Source of the DNA: an uncultured Lachnospiraceae bacterium
GTDB lineage: Bacteria; Bacillota; Clostridia; Lachnospirales; Lachnospiraceae
Length of the DNA stretch: 64,000 nucleotides
Direction: 5' to 3'
NCBI GenBank assembly: GCA_902779395.1
Contig: CACZBK010000014.1
Span: 41,027-105,026 of the forward strand
Below, piece by piece: positions 59,706 to 64,000 of the stretch; position 1 is the stretch's first letter, and each line of letters opens with the position of its first letter. The translations under genes and the position numbers were made by a program. The notes beneath the pieces were generated by a model. The model was not told the DNA's origin. It ran no database searches and saw only the letters and a program-made list of their open reading frames with translations.

Positions 59706-60656
59706 TTACTTATTAATGCTCTTATTAAGTATCCCGCTGGTTACTTTTGCAGCAGGAGCTCCTTCTAATCTTCCTGTATCAGGATCAAATCTACCGATCC
59801 ATCTGTGGCTCATTGCATCATAATGATACTCATAAACCTTTACAGTAACTTCATAGGAGAAATACTTGTGGCATGTCTCACCAGTCTTATTTCTTGCAAG
59901 TGTGCCCGGATACTGTGATCTTGGTACAAACGTAACGGTTGCATCAAAATAGCGGTTTTCTCTTTCGATACGGCTATAGAACATATACGCCAGCTTAGGT
60001 ATGCCTTTGGACACAGCATCCGGTGCCGGATACATATCCGAGCTGAATCCAAAATACAATAATTTGTCATAAGGATTTGCATCATACAAGGACTGATCCT
60101 TATCCACATACGCTGTAAACAGATCTGAAACTTCTTTAATCGCCTCCCAGCACATTTCCTGATCATCAAGATTCTCACAGGAAATCGGGAAACAATCATC
60201 AGATGCTGTATATGTAGTAGCATAACTCCCTGTATAATCCCCGTCACTAGCAGGATCTGAACTGTTTAAAAGTTTCTTGGTCGCATCTCCCTGCGCCGGG
60301 CTGGGTCCCACATGTCCCAGATTATACCAATTACCATCCATACTAGAGAAGGCGAGCCTGGAGCTGGAATTAATATCTCCCACCGAAGAATTGAATCCGG
60401 AAGGTGAAGAAATCAGTGCTTTAACGACTTCCTCATAGGTTTTTCCTCTTATACCTTCCATGATAGTATTGGCAACATCGGTTGCTATCATAGTATCGCG
60501 GCTCTTTTTGTTCACTTTAACAGATGTAACGAATGAACGCATGAGTGGTGCTACTATAATAGCAAACAAACCAAGCGCTACCAACACCTCAACCAAAGTA
60601 ACACCTTTTGAATTTCTGATCTTTTTTTTGTTCATCAAGTTTTTTTCTTTTTTCAT
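59706..60656 (-). CDS. PilV-like minor pilin
   Basis: A 316-residue prepilin. A long basic leader (MKKEKNLMNKKKIRNSKG) precedes VTLVEVLVALGLFAIIVAPL with Glu at +5; cleavage is expected after Gly18. The SRDTMIATDVANTIMEGIRG helix matches PilV/GspI. A beta-rich, Tyr-rich globular part follows. ATG at 60656 follows AAAGGAGGAG; an earlier frame start at 60698 would place the leader inside the upstream palindrome region. It precedes the PilX-like gene by 35 nt. Confidence 0.82.
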   Translation of the reverse strand: MKKEKNLMNKKKIRNSKGVTLVEVLVALGLFAIIVAPLMRSFVTSVKVNKKSRDTMIATDVANTIMEGIRGKTYEEVVKALISSPSGFNSSVGDINSSSRLAFSSMDGNWYNLGHVGPSPAQGDATKKLLNSSDPASDGDYTGSYATTYTASDDCFPISCENLDDQEMCWEAIKEVSDLFTAYVDKDQSLYDANPYDKLLYFGFSSDMYPAPDAVSKGIPKLAYMFYSRIERENRYFDATVTFVPRSQYPGTLARNKTGETCHKYFSYEVTVKVYEYHYDAMSHRWIGRFDPDTGRLEGAPAAKVTSGILNKSINK

Positions 60657-60681
60657 GCGTTCTCCTCCTTTTAAACGCACC

Positions 60682-60707
60682 ACCCTCCCATTGTACAATG
60701 GGAGGGT
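60682..60707. repeat. 26-bp perfect palindrome in the pilus operon
   Basis: ACCCTCCCATTGT (60682-60694) followed directly by its exact complement (60695-60707), in the gap between the PilO-like and PilV-like genes. As RNA it makes a strong hairpin with a small loop but no U-run follows on the minus strand, so it may set the relative mRNA levels of the assembly and minor-pilin parts, or be a protein operator. Confidence 0.7.
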
Positions 60708-60723
60708 AACACATTAAAGCTCC

Positions 60724-61575
60724 TTACTCTATATCACCAAAGCCGTCCTGATCTTCCTCTTCTTCCTCGTCCAGATCTTCCAGATATCTCTCAAACAACT
60801 GGTGTAAGTACAATCCATCCGGACTCAAAGGTCCAAACAGATTCTCGGGATCTAAGCCTCTAAGTTCAAGTTCGTCTATATCCGGCCAAGCAGGAACAGG
60901 ATCCAGCTTTCGTCCCTGTCCTGAAATTGCATACTGCTCGATAAGCATAGAGCACTCTATTTCACCGGTATCAGGATCATATTCAGCTTCAATAGTTTTG
61001 TAGATCATAGGGTCCTGATAATCAAGGATATAATCAAGAGCATATCTGAATCCATCATAAAAACATTTAAATACTATAGTTGAATCATTGATAACACCCA
61101 CAAGGCCATCCACTTCGCTCTCATCAGAAATAGCAATATAATCATTCTCACCGAAGCCTACCGAACCAATAAACACCGTAGTATTATCTTCTATCCCGTT
61201 ATAGCCGAAGCGAGGGGTCTCATCATCCTCATCCTCTTCAAGAGCAAGCATGTTCTCTGCAGCTTTAACAAGTGAATTGTACTCAAGGTACTGAAGGAAC
61301 ATTGTATAATTTTCCTGACTTACCTCAGCCGGGAATGAAGCTATCAACTCATCGCGTTCCTTCTTCATTCTTTCCGTTTCTGCTATATAAAAATCACGGT
61401 TCTTATTCATTTCCTGCAATTCATCAAGTCTTGCCTGAAGGTTAACGTTTTCACCCTTGATCACTTCCGTATCTTCTCTTAGATTTTTCGTGTACAATAT
61501 ATAAGGCAGTACAACCACCGCAACTATCAAGAGCAATAATATTATTTTCGAGTCTCTATCCGAAAGACCAAGCAT
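60724..61575 (-). CDS. PilO-like type IV pilus inner-membrane protein
   Basis: A 283-residue protein with one membrane segment (about residues 9-28), a coiled coil (LREDTEVIKGENVNLQARLD and on), then an alpha/beta extracellular domain with PilO/GspM-like order, and a very acidic C-terminal tail (DLDEEEEEDQDGFGD). PilO pairs with PilN to align the pilus machine. Start ATG overlaps the PilMN stop by one nt (TAATG), with AAGGAGGAG upstream, so expression is coupled. Sequence similarity is weak; order and layout carry the call. Confidence 0.75.
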   Translation of the reverse strand: MLGLSDRDSKIILLLLIVAVVVLPYILYTKNLREDTEVIKGENVNLQARLDELQEMNKNRDFYIAETERMKKERDELIASFPAEVSQENYTMFLQYLEYNSLVKAAENMLALEEDEDDETPRFGYNGIEDNTTVFIGSVGFGENDYIAISDESEVDGLVGVINDSTIVFKCFYDGFRYALDYILDYQDPMIYKTIEAEYDPDTGEIECSMLIEQYAISGQGRKLDPVPAWPDIDELELRGLDPENLFGPLSPDGLYLHQLFERYLEDLDEEEEEDQDGFGDIE

Positions 61576-63485
61576 TACTGTTCTCCTCCTTCCTCAGTAT
61601 CACTTTCCTGAGATTCATTACTTTGAGATTCAGCTTCTTCCTCCATAAGAGTCTTAGCTGTTTCAAAATCTACCATTCCCATCCCATTGCCGATATGACA
61701 TGTGGCAGTGTAAACAACCTGGCGCTGAAGCACAGGCTCAATCTCAGTAATGCCTTCCTGAAGGACCATACCTGTCTCATAGAGCACATATTCAGAAGGT
61801 TCTTCGGGCATCTCTTTCTCTTCATCATCATCAAGATCCTCGGCCGTAATATGTTCTGTCCGAAGCTCACCATCGCCGATAGTATCATCTTCTTCATCTT
61901 CAGGAGTATAATTCTCTTTAAGATAAATCGGGTTACCTTCCTCATCATAACCGATTATGATTATATATCTCCACTGATCCTCTATACTTGGAATATAGAG
62001 ATTGCTCACATAATCCAATTTAGACAACTGAAGCAGCACATCCGCAACTTCGTTCTTTGCTGTGTCATGCCATCCGCTGGTGAGTTCAAAAGTAACATCA
62101 CCATCATTAACAGTAATTTTCGATATGGCTGAATCCTTTGGCAACAGCCTCTCAAGGTCATCTATGAAGCGAACAAAAAACTCACTGTCACTGCGTGAAG
62201 AGTATTCAAAAGCCTTAACAAGATTATACTCTATCTGAGCAGCTTCATAAGCCGCTTTAATCTCTTCGATATCTTTAATCTTTTCTATCTCCGCTTCAAG
62301 CCTGGCTTTCTCATCGGCAACAACCTTGTGCTGATAGATTGAAATGCCCGTAAACACAGCGCTTCCCACAAAAGCCACCGCAAAAGCGTACTTAAGATAC
62401 TTAATCAAGTCACTCGACTCAACCAGACTCTGCTTTTTTGATGACCCTATATTCAGGTTCATAGGATCTATGATGGCTCCTATGTTAGGAAGATAGCGCA
62501 ACACTTCTTCCGCAGTAAGCGCCGCCTGCCCTTTTATCGAAACACCGGCCAGAGTATCGAAGTGTTCCACCGGTGCTCCCAGTTCACGCTGAAGTATCTT
62601 CTCAATACCAGCTATGGCAGAACCTTCACCAAATATCTTAATACCCTGTAACAGTTCCCCGGGATTCTTGGTCCTGTGATATTCAACAGCACGACCAATA
62701 CCGTTTACCAGGTACGAAACCGTCTGCGCATACTCATCAGCCGTAACATGCTGATCCAGAAGCGCTTCATTTGAAAGCAGTGTCTTTGCGTCTTTTTCAG
62801 ATATCTTCTTGACATCCATTAGCGCATTGATAACTGCTGTCTTACCATAGTTAACGCTTCGCTGCAGGACCAGAACATGCCCACGCATAACGTTAACATA
62901 GGTGGCATCCTTTTCTATCTGGAGCACCAGATCCGTACGTCCTTCCTGCATCTGAAGAGCCAGCAGCTGGATAACCGAGTTGCCGAAATAATCAATACTC
63001 CTTACATTAAGCCTCAGCTCATCCGCCACCTCATAGTAACCGCGTACCAGATCCATAGGGGCAGCCACCGCTGAAACACGGTACTTTCTGCCATCTTCCG
63101 TCATATAATCTTCCAGGACGGAATAGGCGAAAAGATAATCACCGGATGCACTCATAGGGAAGTATTCGCCGGAATTGGCCTGCAAAACCTGTCCTAACTT
63201 CTTCGTGTTTTTGAAATAGTTGATCTCTACTTCCTTGCTTGCAATCTTCTTACTGGCAATGGTAAATACCACCTCTTTTGCCGTAAACCCTCTTCCGAAG
63301 ATCGCCGTCCTGATAGCTTCGGCAACCGCTGTTACATCAATTAGATAACCATCATTAAAACTCCCGGCCGGAGTAGTTATCTCTGCAGCGTTGCTCAAAA
63401 CTACAGCTTTGTTGTTGTTCTTCTGCATCTCAGCTATACGGATAACATCCGATGAGATGTAGATAGTCAATGCCTTATTGGCCAT
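61575..63485 (-). CDS. PilM-PilN fusion protein of the type IV pilus
   Basis: A 636-residue fusion. Residues 1-340 are an actin-like PilM domain (ALTIYISSDVIRIAEM, VEINYFKNTKKLGQVL, VLQIEKDATYVNVMRG, GIKIFGEGSAIAGIEKIL); residues 365-385 are a membrane segment, then a coiled coil and a PilN-like domain (RFIDDLERLLPKDSAISKIT, LTSGWHDTAKNEVADVLLQL) and an acidic Glu/Asp-rich end. Normally PilM is cytoplasmic and binds the N-terminal peptide of PilN; here one chain does both. ATG at 63485 follows GGGGAGCAGTAGGA. It lies 33 nt after the prepilin peptidase and is coupled to the PilO-like gene. Confidence 0.85.
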   Translation of the reverse strand: MANKALTIYISSDVIRIAEMQKNNNKAVVLSNAAEITTPAGSFNDGYLIDVTAVAEAIRTAIFGRGFTAKEVVFTIASKKIASKEVEINYFKNTKKLGQVLQANSGEYFPMSASGDYLFAYSVLEDYMTEDGRKYRVSAVAAPMDLVRGYYEVADELRLNVRSIDYFGNSVIQLLALQMQEGRTDLVLQIEKDATYVNVMRGHVLVLQRSVNYGKTAVINALMDVKKISEKDAKTLLSNEALLDQHVTADEYAQTVSYLVNGIGRAVEYHRTKNPGELLQGIKIFGEGSAIAGIEKILQRELGAPVEHFDTLAGVSIKGQAALTAEEVLRYLPNIGAIIDPMNLNIGSSKKQSLVESSDLIKYLKYAFAVAFVGSAVFTGISIYQHKVVADEKARLEAEIEKIKDIEEIKAAYEAAQIEYNLVKAFEYSSRSDSEFFVRFIDDLERLLPKDSAISKITVNDGDVTFELTSGWHDTAKNEVADVLLQLSKLDYVSNLYIPSIEDQWRYIIIIGYDEEGNPIYLKENYTPEDEEDDTIGDGELRTEHITAEDLDDDEEKEMPEEPSEYVLYETGMVLQEGITEIEPVLQRQVVYTATCHIGNGMGMVDFETAKTLMEEEAESQSNESQESDTEEGGEQ

Positions 63486-63518
63486 TCCTACTGCTCCCCT
63501 TTCATAGTTGTTTATATA

Positions 63519-64000
63519 TTAATGAATATTCATCATATTCATAATATACAGATCTATCAATTCCTGCCCCCATAGCATAACGATCATCGCTCCGCTAGCA
63601 AGGTAAGGTCCAAAAGCCAAAACATGGTCTTTCTTTCTTACTATCATTGTCAGGCCATGAATAACACACCCCAATACAGCACCTATCAGCAAAACCAGAA
63701 TTATCTTCTGCCATCCCAGAAGCAATCCTAATGCTGCCATAAGCTTCATATCTCCCCCTCCCATAGCCTTGCCTCCACTAAACAGGCCGATCAGAAGAAA
63801 CACACCGCTAACCGCAACGGCCCCGATAAGATATACATACCATCTCTTCAGGTCAAGAAAGATATGCGTTACCCCCAAGGAAGCAATCACGGCATTCATT
63901 TCCGGCGGAAGCTCAAATATCCTGATATCCACAAATGACAGCCCCAAAAGCAGAGTTCCTGTCAATCCATAGATAATCCACTCCCAGCTATACGAATACT
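63519..64000 (-). CDS. Prepilin peptidase (type IV, A24), N-terminus outside window
   Basis: The reading frame stays open to the window edge at 64000, so the gene is 5'-truncated here: in-frame residues before the first possible start read YSWEWIIYGLTGTLLLGLSF. The visible 160 residues hold the A24 aspartic peptidase part: first Asp in GLSFVDIRIFELP, second in GGGDMKLMAALGLLLGW (GxGD motif), with about five membrane segments. It cleaves and N-methylates prepilins such as the three prepilins encoded downstream. The N-terminal methylase/CxxC part cannot be seen. It sits 33 nt before the PilM-PilN gene. Confidence 0.88.
   Translation of the reverse strand, partial: YSYSWEWIIYGLTGTLLLGLSFVDIRIFELPPEMNAVIASLGVTHIFLDLKRWYVYLIGAVAVSGVFLLIGLFSGGKAMGGGDMKLMAALGLLLGWQKIILVLLIGAVLGCVIHGLTMIVRKKDHVLAFGPYLASGAMIVMLWGQELIDLYIMNMMNIH

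Overview
The window reads as chromosomal DNA of a motile, Gram-positive anaerobe of the class Clostridia, most likely family Lachnospiraceae. The clues are the order topA-codY-flgB-flgC-fliE-fliF-fliG-fliH-fliI-fliJ, a FliY-type switch protein, CheC and CheD, a FapA (DUF342) protein, a MotE-like protein, a BspA-type leucine-rich-repeat protein and Shine-Dalgarno sites of the GGAGG type. No species can be named from the sequence alone. Every gene I can support lies on the minus strand, so transcription runs from high to low coordinates. I saw no tRNA, rRNA, CRISPR array, transposase or prophage gene.

Following transcription: 64000-55600 is the 3' part of a type IV pilus operon: a prepilin peptidase cut by the window edge, a PilM-PilN fusion, a PilO-like protein, then four prepilin-like proteins (PilV-, PilX-, FimT/GspH- and PilW-like). 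It ends in a strong terminator. 55547-53055 encodes an unusual fusion of a YidC/Oxa1-like membrane domain with an extracellular alkaline-phosphatase/sulfatase-type transferase domain. 52954-50133 is topA-codY behind a good sigma-A promoter.

49895-18258 is a very long flagellar-chemotaxis (fla/che) operon: flgB flgC fliE fliF fliG fliH fliI fliJ motE-like fliK flgD flgE flbD motA motB fliL fliM fliY fliO fliP fliQ fliR flhB flhA flhF flhG, a PilZ protein, cheB cheA cheW cheC cheD, a small membrane protein and fliA. Together they build the basal body, export gate, hook, stator and switch, place the flagellum (FlhF/FlhG), run receptor signalling and encode the late-gene sigma factor. cheY, cheR, flagellin, cap, hook-associated, fliW/csrA and flgM genes are not in the window. 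The few larger gaps hold sigma-28-like motifs and terminator-like hairpins, and the fliI-fliJ gap holds a 198-bp nested palindrome.

The same strand continues with gaps of 70 nt or less from fliA through a FapA-family protein, a 100-residue protein, a DUF6115-like membrane coiled-coil protein, and a five-gene cell-surface module (LysM-like protein with Thr/Pro repeats, secreted transglutaminase with Ig-like repeats, GT-C glycosyltransferase, and two membrane-anchored proteins, one TPR-like), ending at a hairpin at 7811-7843. 7647-5698 is rpsB-tsf with its own promoter and terminator. 5638-2009 is a VWA/MoxR-type AAA+/leucine-rich-repeat operon. 1811-6 is a GH127-type beta-L-arabinofuranosidase with its own promoter.

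Gene identities rest on motifs and order recognised by eye; no database search was run.
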